A stretch of DNA of 64,000 bases from Circinella minor (taxonomy: Eukaryota; Mucoromycota; Mucoromycetes; Mucorales; Lichtheimiaceae). The stretch is taken from assembly GCA_016758965.1 (NCBI GenBank), contig JAEPRB010000193.1:1-64000 (forward strand), written 5' to 3'. Under the pieces are notes generated by a model. It was not told the origin of the DNA and did not search any database. It saw nothing but the letters and a program-made list of their open reading frames with translations. Position numbers and translations under genes: made by a program. This document shows positions 48,188 to 59,626 of this stretch, one piece after another; positions within the stretch are counted from its first letter, which is position 1; every line of letters starts with the position of its first letter.

Positions 48188-49244
48188 GAGCCCTTAACTT
48201 ACCTTTGTGCTTGAGTAGTAGTAGAAGTGGAAGTAGAACTTGAGCTACATGGATTGTTATATATAAGATCAAATGAGCACCATATAACCATTCGTAGATT
48301 CATAAAGCGCACACTATATATATATTTAAGAAAATCATTAACTTACCTTTGTACTTGAGTAGTAGTAGGAGGGGAAGAAGAATTTTGAGCTACATGAATC
48401 ATTACATATAAGGCCAAATGAGCACCGTATAACCATTCGTAGATCCATAAAGCACGGTATATATATAATAAGAAACAATGAACTTACTTTTCACTTTGAG
48501 CGGGAGTGGTTGTAGAAGTAGAACTTGAACTCTCACTGCAATCCAGATATATGTACGTCAGTTTGGAACAAGTATTGTTATTAAGAAGGAGAAGAAAAAA
48601 AGAGAGAAAGCCAATAAACTTACCCTCGGTTTTCTGTCCGTTCGTTTTTTCTAATATATTATGAAATTGTATAATAGTGAATTGGAAATACCATGGATAT
48701 CCAGCACTGAATAACCATGTTCAGAGCATTACTTAACTTACTTGGTCTTTTTAGCACGAGGGCCAAATCTGTTGTCCCATCTTTCCCTCAGCATATGCTC
48801 TGCGCACCAATGAGTTTCACAAATATTTTGTTTTTATAATACAATCGTTTCAAAATCTGTAATTGCTTTACTCTTTAAGTCATCATTTAATTTCGCCCAT
48901 CTTTTGGAATAATTTTCTGTCTGTCCATCTTGGCTAAAAGATCTAGCAGGACTGGCTACATTTGTATTGGCATAACTTTCGATTGTGTTATACTTTGCTT
49001 CCACATCTTCTTCATTGAGTTTGTTAGAAAGACTGATCACGTCCAAAATGTGTCGTTTTTTTATTTTTATAAAAGCTGTTTTTCCATTTGATAGTGTATG
49101 GGGACGTCGGATCACTCTATCTACTGGCAATGGCATGTTTGATGTAGAAGCTTCTGCTGGCTGCCCAGATACTAAAGCTAATTGCCTTTGTACAGCTGCT
49201 AACGTTTCACTTAATTGTTGGAATGATGCGTGTTATTGATCCAT
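47519..49244 (-). pseudogene. Multi-exon gene carried by the TIR element, function unknown, two in-frame stops
   Basis: ATG 49242-49244, stop TAA 47519-47521. Exon 1 (to about 48739) reads MDQ, then an in-frame TAA, then HASFQQLSETLAAVQRQL and a basic region with RRPHTLSNGKTAFIKIKKRH. It continues through SKRWAKLNDDLKSKAITDF to a second in-frame TAA before KQNICETHWCAEHMLRERWD. Small exons follow: a short one ending ENRG, at least four Ser/Thr-rich exons of about 42 nt (48040-48540), one ending LETRIE, a seven-residue one (MSTEEADR), and a last exon with RRGRGGRRGHGGRGG and the basic end TPSKKSKT. The RGG box and Lys-rich tail suggest nucleic-acid binding and nuclear location. No catalytic motif is visible. 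Both stops could be single C-to-T changes of CAA. Confidence 0.6.
48040..48540 (-). repeat. Tandem exon-intron repeat, about four units of 140-150 bp
   Basis: Each unit holds one Ser/Thr-rich mini-exon with a GTAAGT donor, followed by an intron with the shared block around GAGCACCATATAACCATTCG (plus-strand sense). Units start near 48042, 48194, 48340 and 48481. Exon peptides differ (for example SSSTSTSTTTQAQR, AQNSSSPPTTTQVQR, DSSSTTALPQIQK, SSSTSTTTPAQSEK) while introns stay similar. Confidence 0.75.
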
Positions 49245-49851
49245 GTAAAATAAAAAAAAGCTAACGAGAAAAAGAAGGGGGGAATTTGCGTTACTCGTTT
49301 TTAAATCGAACCTAACCAGAATTCACAACAATAAGTCAATCGAAATTCCGAAAACCATCATGGTGATTTTCGGTTATAACCTATATCAACGATTATTAAC
49401 TGCTTATCACTCCTTTAGCCTAACATCACCAAAGTTCACTGATATCAACCCAATTTTTTAACGTGAAACCACGAAAAATAACACCTTTTTTTTTGTTATA
49501 ACCTATATCAACCTCTATTCACCACGACTTACTGATTATAACATCTATTCACGGCTTTTAACCAAAAATTTTACCGTGGTGTATCAGCTCGACTTTTTAT
49601 AATAGCAATCAATATTTCTTATGGTTTCTTACTATATTCATTGTGTACACAAGTGGGAATTGTGGGCCTTATGAAAGCAAGACAAAAAAGGAATCATATA
49701 TACTTTTAATGTCACATATGAGCGGTCAAACAAGCGCTATTGGTGTTGACAACGCTATTACTATAGTTTATATGGTCTAAGAACTTATTTGATAACTGTT
49801 TATTTGTGGGGTGTCCGTAAGCAAAATATGGGGTGTCCGTAGCAATTCCCA

Positions 49852-50672
49852 TCTTAATTCTCAATTACATTATACGTATCTTGGGATTTGCCATAGATAT
49901 TTCTTTTATTCTTTACTTTAGTTTGATGGGGCGTAGGGACACGATCCGAAATAAATAAATAAACCATCACATAATAATTCATGCAAAATCATTTGAAGTG
50001 GTGAAACGACTTTAAACTCCATTCCCTTTCACAGTTGGAAGAATAATAAAAACTCTTGTGTCACTTTATTATAAAAGAATTCAGATAATACCTTGAGTCG
50101 AATAATCCTAACATATCAACCCGTTTAAAGAACAATAAATTCTGACGTGGTGGAACTAAGTTATTTATCTTTGTATAAATAGCACAAATTGCTTTATTGC
50201 ATAAAATGGCTAACACGATAAATCGTTGAATCTCTTTTTCAGGCAATAGTACAATTAGATACTCTCTAAATCCATATTAATAAGTCGTATAAATATACAG
50301 GATTACGTTCGTATGTATACTAAAAGTAAAAAATCATTACTCACGAGTCATCCATTAATGCCATCAGCGATTTATCATGGTTGTCACAAATATTTAGACA
50401 TAGCTAGATATCCGTTGTAGTTGGTAAACACTGATTAACAATCAAATATTATACTATTTTTGTTGCTTCTAGCACAAAGTTAATTTTTACCCTTACGCGC
50501 AATACGTAATCGTATAACATTTTAATTAAACACATTGTCTGACAACAGTTGTTGCTTTTTTATTCTCACTATATGTGATCAACCTTACAACGTACACTAA
50601 TAAAATAAATATTCTATTTTTATTTTGCAGTATACCATTTACGTATTAGCAAGCAATTCAATAAATTAATTA
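49852..50672. other. Non-genic interval
   Basis: No supported gene between the two TIR elements. The ORF at 50061-50246 is AT-rich and isolated. Confidence 0.4.
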
Positions 50673-51376
50673 CCATCACCGCTCGCTATAAGGATATTCG
50701 ATATACCGATAGGGTTTTGGGGTTGAAGACGGATTAAACAGGAAAATATCGCTAATTTTATATAATAATATCTGATAAGGTTTCAGCAAAAATATCGTTA
50801 TATCGAGCGAACAAATAATATATTTACATTTTAAAGAAGTAAATAATAGTAGTTGCTGGAAATTTTTTATTTTATTTGTCAAGAGTTTAACGATTTGAAC
50901 ATTAAATTTATCTTACGTAAACCGTTCCTTATGACAATCCAGCTTTGCTTTTCGTTCACTGTGAAAAACCAGCTTATCATTTGCTATTTGGCATGGCTTT
51001 ATAAATAATAAGCAGTTTTTGGGTCTTAGTAAGTACGCTCATTTTTTTCTTATGGGCTATCAGCATTAATTATATGTGATGATCTGGTTCTAATTAAATT
51101 AGAACTAAAACGAAAAGACATATTTAATAAAAAGAAACTATGCAAAGAGAAAAAACAATTGTTATATTATTATAACTTATTTACAGTATGAACAATAAAA
51201 TGTTCTAGAGCTCTCTTTTTTTTGCAAGACATATCGATACAAATAAGGCCAAGTACATCTGGATAGGATTTTACCCGACCATTACAGCTCAGGTCAAGAA
51301 TTCGCTATAGAAATAATTCGATATAACGATGCTCTTATGATCTCATGGGGTATATCGTTATAGCGATCGGTGATGG
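50673..51376. mobile_element. Non-autonomous TIR element, 704 bp, TA target-site duplication (Tc1/mariner-like)
   Basis: The left end CCATCACCGCTCGCTATAAG and the right end, reading inwards CCATCACCGATCGCTATAAC, are inverted repeats that stay similar for about 30 bases (through GATAT...ATACC). TA flanks both ends (50671-50672 and 51377-51378). Further inverted pieces with the CGATATAACGA theme recur inside at about 50795-50812 and 51318-51332. No transposase frame is present. The structure fits a deletion derivative or MITE of the Tc1/mariner class. Confidence 0.8.
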
Positions 51377-51378
51377 TA

Positions 51379-53827
51379 TCATAACATAATATAAAAATTC
51401 ATGTTGTTCTATTACCTACTATTAATATATCCTTTTTGTATTTGCTTTAATACGTATAATACTATTGTTAAGTTGCTTCAATAGATTGATAAAACTATTT
51501 TGCACCTTACTCTATGTCGCATATATACGAACCACGTCTCTTCTAATGATAATATATGCAACGTTTTCTGTTTTTTGTTCTCATCAGTATCTTCTTCATT
51601 TCGATACTGATAATGTCACGTGTATTGTAATTAAATAAATATACCTATTATGTTAAATGATTGTATATCTATTTGAAAATCATTGCTGTTGATGTACGCT
51701 ATGTATATAATCAGTTTTTCACTGTATATAACATATACGCAACAAGTATATAAGTCATTTTATTTTAATTTTCTCAAAGGAGAATATTGTGATTACTGAA
51801 AAAATATATATATTATTTCAGAACAAGGGCATCCGATTGTCTTTTCATGAAAAATATGCAACTTTCATCGTATCGCCCAAACCATCACAGTGTATCGTAA
51901 GTATAACTTCGATCCACAATTTTCTTGGTTTTCTCGGCGTTGAACGTTTGAATTCCTCGCACCTAAAATAAATAAATAAAACACACACATGTAAAAACAT
52001 CTCTGATAATAATTAATACTTAATGCTTGAATTCTAGAAAATCATCAAAGTGTATTCAATTAGAGCACACGTCAACTAACCTCAACATGCATAGGCGACT
52101 ATATTGTAGAAATCACTACAGTACGAGAGAAACATTCGTCACATCAGGAACTCGGGCATCACGCCCATTGCCTTCTGAGACATGTCCTGCTGGAGAGGGA
52201 GTTGTGAAGCTCAACCATAACTATTGTATACACTCAACAAGATGAATACTGCAACTCGTTATCTAAGTTGCTTTCCCCTCTATGAGATGGATAGGCATAT
52301 GAAGAAATCAAAGCATCAAGCTCCAACAATTTAATAGTACGAAGCTACTAAAATCAACAGTGGTAGAACACAATCACTGAATATTCAAAAGATAAATCTT
52401 GTAGTGCATCTTTACATTGTTCGATTGCTAAAGATACTATGATCTTCATAAAAACAAAAGTGATTCAGATCTCATTTATAGTCATCAACTTCAGTCTGTA
52501 TGTGCAAAATTAAATATATAGTACGTACTACCCGAAATATATGTAACTAACGCAAGGCAATCTTTACGATAGACAACCTAGAGTTTTTACAGACATCGTC
52601 TAAACGGGCTATGTATACTAAAAATGTTTTCAAAGGATAAGCGTAACGGTTTTTTTCCCAAAAGACTTATTTTCTATGTGTACGTAAGTGATAAAGCCAT
52701 TTATATCATGGCCTCCAAAGAGACTATTTATCTATGATCAGGAATTGATTAACGAAAAGTATTAGGAAAGATAAACAATTGTTTAGTGCCCAGTCACTCC
52801 AAAGAATAAACGCAAATAAAAAGGTAGAAAGCATTATTAGTACGAGAAGTAGTATTTTTCTATATATTGAAACAGTCATTCATTAAATGAAAATAATAAC
52901 TTGCGTTATCAGCATTTATTAAGTAAGTTAATCAACGCGGTTCGTTACCATGGTGCATAATTTATTGTAGTTGGTTTCACAGTTGTGATGGGGTGTAGAC
53001 AAGAGAAAAAAAAGAAAAAATCAAACTACCCGGTTCTCAACAGGCTAATATTACTATTTATACCTCAGATATCAATAGAGCATCAATGGGATACCAATGT
53101 GATTTCACTGGTCTGATGGCAGATTATCAGGATGACGTTGATAAAGCCCATAGAATATAATAACATTTTTATCTTGGGAAAAAAAGTTTCTTATAAAAAT
53201 ATACTATATTGTTAAATACATGAAAAGTTTATTTTTTTTTCGAACAGTATTTTGTAATGTGTTCCCTTTTTTGGTTGAATAAAAACAATGAGAGAATAAT
53301 AAGCAAATCTGTTGGAAGATAATAGTTTGATATCCTATTGAATGCCGGAGAAATATAACATTAATATAAATATGTTGATAGACGGAAAAATAGATTATTG
53401 AGAGGCGGATAAAAAAAACTATTGATATACTTGTAACACCAGGGATATCAATGGGATATCACAACTGTACAGTAATACCCTTTTTTTTTGTGATCAGAAA
53501 AGAATGAACAAATGTGACATAGCTGTGTGTCAAATAATGGATAATCAAAAGCAGCATGATAATTTAACCTTAACAGTGTTACACCCAGACCACCAAAAAA
53601 GAAAAATATACTTAGATTTAAGCATCGTGAGAAAAAATGCTCATTTAGGAAAGTATTTTATAGATTAAAAACATTTTACATATAATTATTTATATATGAA
53701 GTCTTTTCTTATAAATTTCTATGTGATGTATACAAATGAGAGAACAAAAAAGATGGAATAATTATATAATAGATGAAAAAAATGATGATGAGGGGGGAAA
53801 GGATGGAGTGATAGTAAATGATAATTT
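51379..53827. other. Non-genic interval
   Basis: About 2.4 kb without a supported gene. The frames at 51789-51971 and 52027-52245 are short, lack splice context and are not recognised; the second has a less biased composition and may be a relic. A similar phrase (GATATCAAT near ATCAATGGGATA) occurs at about 53075 and 53445. Confidence 0.4.
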
Positions 53828-54601
53828 CTAGTTTTTATAATGTTCAAGTGCCATATTTGCAAAATAACCGTGGAGTCGGTTATCATATGTCAATTCAGGA
53901 TGGAATGCAGTAGCAAAAAGATGGTTTTGACGAACAGCAATAATAGTTTCTGCTTCTGTTTGGCCAACTTTTTGTTCCAAACGACCAACTACCTTAACAT
54001 CATCTGATAAAATATCGCTAATGACGGGTGCACGAATAAAGATAGCATGGAAAGGCGTTTCCCCTACAATTTCAGGCATGTGCAACTTGGTTTCAAAAGA
54101 TTCTTTTTGAGTACCGAATTGATTACGGTTGACTCGGATAGCAAGACCACCAATCAATTGTTGACCTCCCTTCTTTGCACTTGTAGCTTCATTAGCCAAC
54201 ATGATCATACCTGCACAAGTACCCCAGGTAGGTTTGGTCTTAACGAATTCTCGAAGAGGTTCCAAGATACCACAACGCTCAGCAATTAAGGCCATGGATG
54301 TTGATTCACCACCGGGAATAATGAGTGCATCGACCGATTGCAATTGTTCTGTTGTACGGATTGGAATAGCGTCAGAAACAACGGGTAAATTCTTCAACAT
54401 ATGAATATGTTCGAGGAAAGCACCTTGTAAGGCTTTAATTATAAATGGGAAAAAAAAAGAAGTTCGATCAATACCTTATCAAAAATAGACATACATTCTC
54501 TCTTCTCGCTTTTCCCTCCGTTCTGAATATAACTTTATCAAATATATATATTACTTACCGAGAACACCAATTTTCAAAGTAGTCTTATCGGCTGTGGTCA
54601 T
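53828..54601 (-). CDS. SNO1: Pyridoxal 5'-phosphate synthase glutaminase subunit (PdxT/Sno-type)
   Basis: Two exons: 54601-54558 (MTTADKTTLKIGVLG, ending at GTAAGT) and 54434-53828 (ALQGAFLEHIHML to MALEHYKN). This class I glutamine amidotransferase releases ammonia from glutamine and channels it to the PdxS/Snz synthase for vitamin B6 formation. The nucleophile Cys lies in WGTCAGMIMLAN; His and Glu of the triad lie in ATAFHPELTYD. The substrate loop GGESTSMALIAE and the start GVLALQGAFLEH are diagnostic. Total length (about 216 aa) matches the family. The Snz partner gene is not in the window. Confidence 0.94.
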
Positions 54602-57007
54602 TACTTTTTGTTTTGTTTTTTTGTGTGGAGGTATAATTTTAGGGGAAAGGAAAAAGAGAAGGTACACCACTTTGGAGAATTTACTCCATCGAAAAAAAAA
54701 AAAAATTACAGTGAAACCAAAAAACAAAGATCGTTCTGATCTCCGCCCAATGTTCGCTTTCATGAAAGTTTAAACTGCATGCAATATTTACAGAGGATGG
54801 TTTACATGAAAATTTATTACTGTGGCACCTTTATGAGTCATATATCAAAATGCTAAGCAATGTTATTCAAACTCTTCTTTTAATGCTAGTTTTTTTCCCG
54901 TTAAATAAGGGGAATGGCTAGGGGAGCACTGATTTTAAACCGGCATCTTAGTAATCAATATGGCGCGCCCGTCGTCTACCCTCCTCCTTCTCTTATTCAA
55001 AATACTCCCAATTTAACAATATATTTAATGTATTATGTCAAGTGAACATATAGTTATTTTCTAATTATACCCAAAATAAAAAAGAACGCTAACATAAAGA
55101 AGTTACATTGTACAAATCCAATTTTAAAAAAGAGATACGTAAGGAGCGAAGTAGTATAGCATAAATAAAAAAGTGGTACTGAATATGGACATACTGTATA
55201 TTAATAATAATACAAAATAATATAACTTTTGGAAACTTCTTATAAAAGTTATCATTTTCATCTTGTGGGTCACAGTGGACTCTGGGGCCAAAACTTTGAC
55301 TCTTAAACAATATTTCTATTGCATCCTTATACGAAATACTATTGTAATCTTGTTGAATGAGCCGAATACAGGCATCCGACGCGAGAATACTTTGTTTAAA
55401 GATAGCGACATCATGTTAAATTGAAATCAATATAAAAAAAAATTCAGCTTGGAAAGTGTCATCAAAGGACTTAAGTGACCCAGAAAAAGGAAGAGTGAAA
55501 AAAAAAAACGCAGGAGCAAGATAATTTTGCAGCTTCTCCCAATAGCAACTCATTGATATTATAGAGAAAAACCATTGGAGTTGCTATCATAAAAAGAATG
55601 TATCTACTATCTCTACTATTGAAAGACGATTGGTCCTAACGAATTTAACATTTTTGGTAATTCCACCTGTACCTTGAAACTAACATTTACTAAAAAATAA
55701 AAACGGACTCTTTACACCGCCTACAATTAAACATTTGCTGTATATTGATTATTCTCGACAACTACTTTCTGTTGTTATAAAAAGTACTCGATCCGAAATT
55801 GTTGCAAATTGTATTAGTGTTATTGCTTTTTGAAGCAGGGTAGGTAATGTGGGGGCAACTGTTGTTGCTCCGTGGATACACTCCTTGCTGTTAGAGATGT
55901 ACAACCCCATACAAGCAACGTTTTTCTTTCTATATAGATATTTTTTTTTATTTTGATGGAGATTATTGTTTAATATATAAAATGTATCGTAAACTATTTC
56001 ACAAGTTTTTTATGACGGAATTCTGTTTCCGCATTTCTTGTGGCAGAGATTGTCTTCTATCCTGTGCTTCTATCAAAAATAAAAAGGTACAGTACTTGCG
56101 AGTTACAAGGCAAAAAGGGAATACTTATCCTTTTTTAATTGTCATAATAGGATCATGGCTAATTTTTTTTCTCACTTTCAGCTACTTAAATATATATTAT
56201 TACGAACGAGTTCTCAATAGGTAGCTTTCAGTCGATTGCGCTTCAATTAGACAAAAAATGATGATTTTTGGAAATAGCATTTCTCCGAGGAAAGTGATTC
56301 AAGTCATTTTATTAATTACTATTACTATTTTAATGAATCAACTTGTATAAGCAGTTACACCAAACTTTTTAGTGCCTTTGGAGTTCCACTACTCATCGAC
56401 GCGTTACACTCTATTAGCTGTCACTTGAATGAAAGAAATGATCGTTGTAAGAGTGAATCTAATAAAATAAACTGATGACCTTGCTTAAATTATTGCTGCT
56501 GTCTTTGTTCAACCAGTATTTGCAATGACTATACATAAGGCATAGGGTCAAATCTTGCAGCACTTCGGTATTTTTACCTGCAAGAAGGTGTATTTGCACA
56601 TGACTGATCAAAACGACCATGACAGTGAAACGAAAACGAGCTTTAGCAAAGTTGATGGGTTCATAACAAGAATGAGGAAAATACGCTTAGAAAATCACTC
56701 TTCAAAAAAATATGTCAACGACATCTTGAACAAGATATCCAGAAAGAAGACTGATATAATTTTAATCACATCTTTTACTCTTCGTTAATAACACTTGAGG
56801 AGAATTGATCTCATTGGTGATGACAGATTATTATGAGTTCAATAAATACACTATTTATCATCGGCCAGCTTAATGAAACCATTTACAGCTCCAGCTATTA
56901 TATACATATAATAATGATATACAGCTGTATATACATATAAAAAACATCATAATACGAAATAGCTTCTACACATGATTTTAATTTTTCAAAATAGAACAAA
57001 TATATCA
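54602..57007. other. Intergenic interval
   Basis: About 2.4 kb without a supported gene. The short frames at 55982-56224 and 56555-56788 lack splice context or recognisable content. The first few hundred bases are the promoter of the PdxT gene. Confidence 0.45.
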
Positions 57008-59127
57008 TTATAAATATATTAGTTTGATCCCATGTTCATGTAATATTTTATGTGCATCATCAGGAACATTGATACTATTCCATTCTATTTTCTTCAATGT
57101 TTTACTTTTACACAAGTTTTGTATATCCACACAATCCAGACTAACATAAGCAAGTTGTAAATAAGTCAAGCAAGGAAGCTCCCCAACACGTCTTGTAAAT
57201 TCATTCATTTTCTCCACTGTCCCAGCATCTTGATCTGTGCAATTTATAATCAATTCATTTAAACTTGCTATCCGACTCACTGATTCCAAAAACGTGAATG
57301 TAACACCCTGACACATATAAAGTGATAAATAACTCAAATGTGAAAGATGTGTGAGGTCATTTCCACGATTTGCTAAATCCCCAATATCACATCCATCCAA
57401 TGTCAGTCGTTCCAAGTAATCCACTTGCATGATAACATCCAGAATACCATTTGGAATAATTGGATCAAAGTCAAATAATTTAAGATTACGTATACTTTGC
57501 CGTCCTTGTCGAATCATGATAGTTGCAAGATCGTTAATGGCAGTAGATGATCGTTGACATTGTAAAATGCCGAGCGTCTCAAGAGACTCCAATACGGGTG
57601 ATTCGAGTGAACTCCAGTCTTCTTGACCCATAAATTCAGGGGACTCAGGCGCCAGATATAAGGCAACAAGAGATTGATGGGACTGTTCTAATAAAGATCG
57701 TAAAGTGGATACCAAGAAATCACCACCAATAAATACATAACGTAGTTTACCATCCGCTTTATGGAATCGACTTGTTTCGTCTTCATGAATTGCTGTATGC
57801 GTTCGATTTAATACAAGACTCGTTAACTTATGACAGTAGAGTTGTGCTGCTGTTATAACCATATCAGGATCACAAGCATCCAAGACTAAATGTTCAAGTG
57901 CTGGTGAACAACAAAGTAATGCTTCAATTTCATGGTCGGGTATTTCATCATATCGATTGGGTGGCATCAAAATAATTTTTGTTAAAGATGTCGTATAAGG
58001 TAAAGATAATCCAGTATACCATTCTTGGTTGACAGGTGTGAAATGCTGATGGAAGACCTGTAGATTACGGCATAACGATAGGATAACTGCCAAAGGAGGT
58101 AATTCAATAGAAACGTTTTTGAATTCAAGACTTGTTAATGTTTTTGCAATGCTAGGAAGCATATTGACGAATTGTTCATAACAATTAACTTGTTGTTGCG
58201 TAAATCCAAGGCCTTTATATATTTGCATAACATTTTGTAATGGTAAAGAAAATCAATCTAGATTAAATCATCAAAGAAGAAGAAGAGAAAAAGAAAGATG
58301 CTTTTTTTTGTTTACTTACGAGCTTGAGATACCTTTAAAGATTGCAGTTTAGAGAAATTATGCATTTTAATAAATAAAAGACATTTTGGCATGAAATATG
58401 CTGTAGCATTAATCTTGAGTATTTCAATATGTTGAGATATCATGGGTAATAATCGATACGTCTTATCTACTTTATTAGCTCGTAACCCTCGAGTGATTCG
58501 AAATGTTTTCCATCGAATTGGATCCTCAACTATTCTTTGACGCCAAGTACGAGTCACTTGAGTTAATTCATACAAATTATCAGTTGATAAATAATCGGTA
58601 ATGGTACGTACAATATCGTATGAACAATTGGCTATAAAATCAATACATTTTTCGGATCTTGATAAAGCAATTTGTTTACTTTCTTCCAATAATGTATATT
58701 GATCCGTAAAGTTTGACAATAATGAAGGAAGAATTGAAGCAGCCATCATCATGCCTTTTTGAAATATCTCTATAGCACGTTCCTGATAACCTTGCATCGA
58801 ATAAAGTGTACCTGCTCGAAGATAATATTTTGACTTCTCATGCTGTCTTGGTAAAAGATCAATTATAGCAAGAATACTTTTAAGTTCTTCTGTTGTATTT
58901 CCCCTTTTTGCATAATTGTTTGCTCGTAATTCATGTGCTGCGACAATTATACTGTCAAGATCTTGAAACAATCGTTCGTTTTCTTTTGTTGTTGTTATTG
59001 TTGCTGCTGCTGTTGCTAATTGTTCTTCTAGTATGTTGAGTATTGATGTAGTTGTATAATGATCATTTGTTATTGTTCGTTTAGAGGGCGATTCAAGCTG
59101 TTCTCCTGCTTGTCGCTTTTTTGACAT
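57008..59127 (-). CDS. F-box protein with N-terminal TPR-like helices and C-terminal leucine-rich repeats
   Basis: Two long frames form one gene. Exon 1 (59127 to about 58322) starts MSKKRQAGEQLESPSKR (possible nuclear signal). It has TPR-like helices (KYYLRAGTLYSMQGYQERAI) and an F-box-like segment (SYDIVRTITDYLSTDNLYEL followed by TRTWRQRIVEDPIRWKTF). Exon 2 (about 58228 to 57008) is all leucine-rich repeats of the FBXL type (TLDGCDIGDL, YLSLYMCQGV, LNELIINC). It would be a Skp1-binding adaptor choosing substrates through its LRRs, the layout of S. pombe Pof1-like/Pof3-like TPR-F-box-LRR proteins. Exon 1 ends at a clear GTAAGT donor (58321), but the only AG upstream of exon 2 (58251 region) brings a TGA into frame, so the junction is unresolved. 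Confidence 0.8.
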
Positions 59128-59626
59128 ATTTGGTTAAGTGATATACAAAAAGACAAAAGTGACTTTTGCTTGCTTATTATAAAATAACGCTAAATATTTC
59201 TTTTTTTAGATAAAATGCAAGTAGAGCTGAGATTTTTTCTCTTTCTTCCTAATGATAAAATAAAAAACAAAAAACAACTCGGCACTGGGTAACATATGTA
59301 GAGCAACATCTCGAGGTTATTAATTATATTACATGGGAAAGAAAGAAAGAAAAAAGATGATATTCTTTTATTGTATAAAAATTTGATAAAAGTTTGTAAG
59401 TTTTACTTATATCATTCCGTTCTATTTACGTACTGTAAAATCATTTCTTTGGAGACTGGGGTTGTTTACTTTGTAACATAACTAATCTTGTAATATTTTA
59501 TAAGTTGTGTCAATAATAAAAGATGAGCAGTTGTATGTGTGTATATCTTTTTCTTTTGTTTCTTCATTTTCAAGTTATAGTGAATGGGTGAAATTTATGA
59601 GGTGAAAAGAAAATAAAAAAAAAATA
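59128..59626. other. Intergenic interval
   Basis: Promoter flank of the F-box gene and 3' flank of the TFIIIC gene. No other feature seen. Confidence 0.5.

Larger units (their letters stand above)
47222..49581. repeat. Inner inverted repeat pair, possibly a nested element
   Basis: CACCACGGTAAAAT at 47222-47235 is exactly inverted at 49568-49581, both directly flanked by TAT on the outside (47219-47221 and 49582-49584). This is either a second layer of terminal structure of the 2.82 kb element or an independent 2.36 kb element nested inside a shorter one. Confidence 0.65.
47031..49851. mobile_element. TIR element, 2.82 kb, 7-bp target-site duplication, carries an unrecognised gene
   Basis: The left end TGGGAATTGCTACGGACACC and the right end are exact inverse copies over about 23 bases. 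The flanks carry the direct repeat TCTTAAT (47024-47030 and 49852-49858); an 8-base reading ATCTTAAT is also possible if the element is one base shorter on the right. Each end has a second inward copy of the motif TTACGGACACCCCA, like subterminal transposase-binding sites. The interior holds one multi-exon minus-strand gene (47519-49244) and no recognisable transposase. A 7-8 bp duplication is seen in hAT, P and KDZ-type elements, but the TIR and protein match none that I can name. Confidence 0.85.

Noticed and set aside
48040..48540. Regularly spaced repeats that could suggest a CRISPR array
   Set aside because: Eukaryotic context; repeats are 140-150 bp units containing exons and introns, not short direct repeats with unique spacers.
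48838..49244. Stop-codon reassignment (TAA read as Gln)
   Set aside because: All well-supported genes in the window use TAA as a terminator and show no internal TAA, so pseudogene decay is the simpler explanation.
55982..56224. 80-codon ORF with a hydrophobic C-terminal segment
   Set aside because: Isolated, with no splice context or recognisable family; expected by chance in AT-rich DNA of this length.
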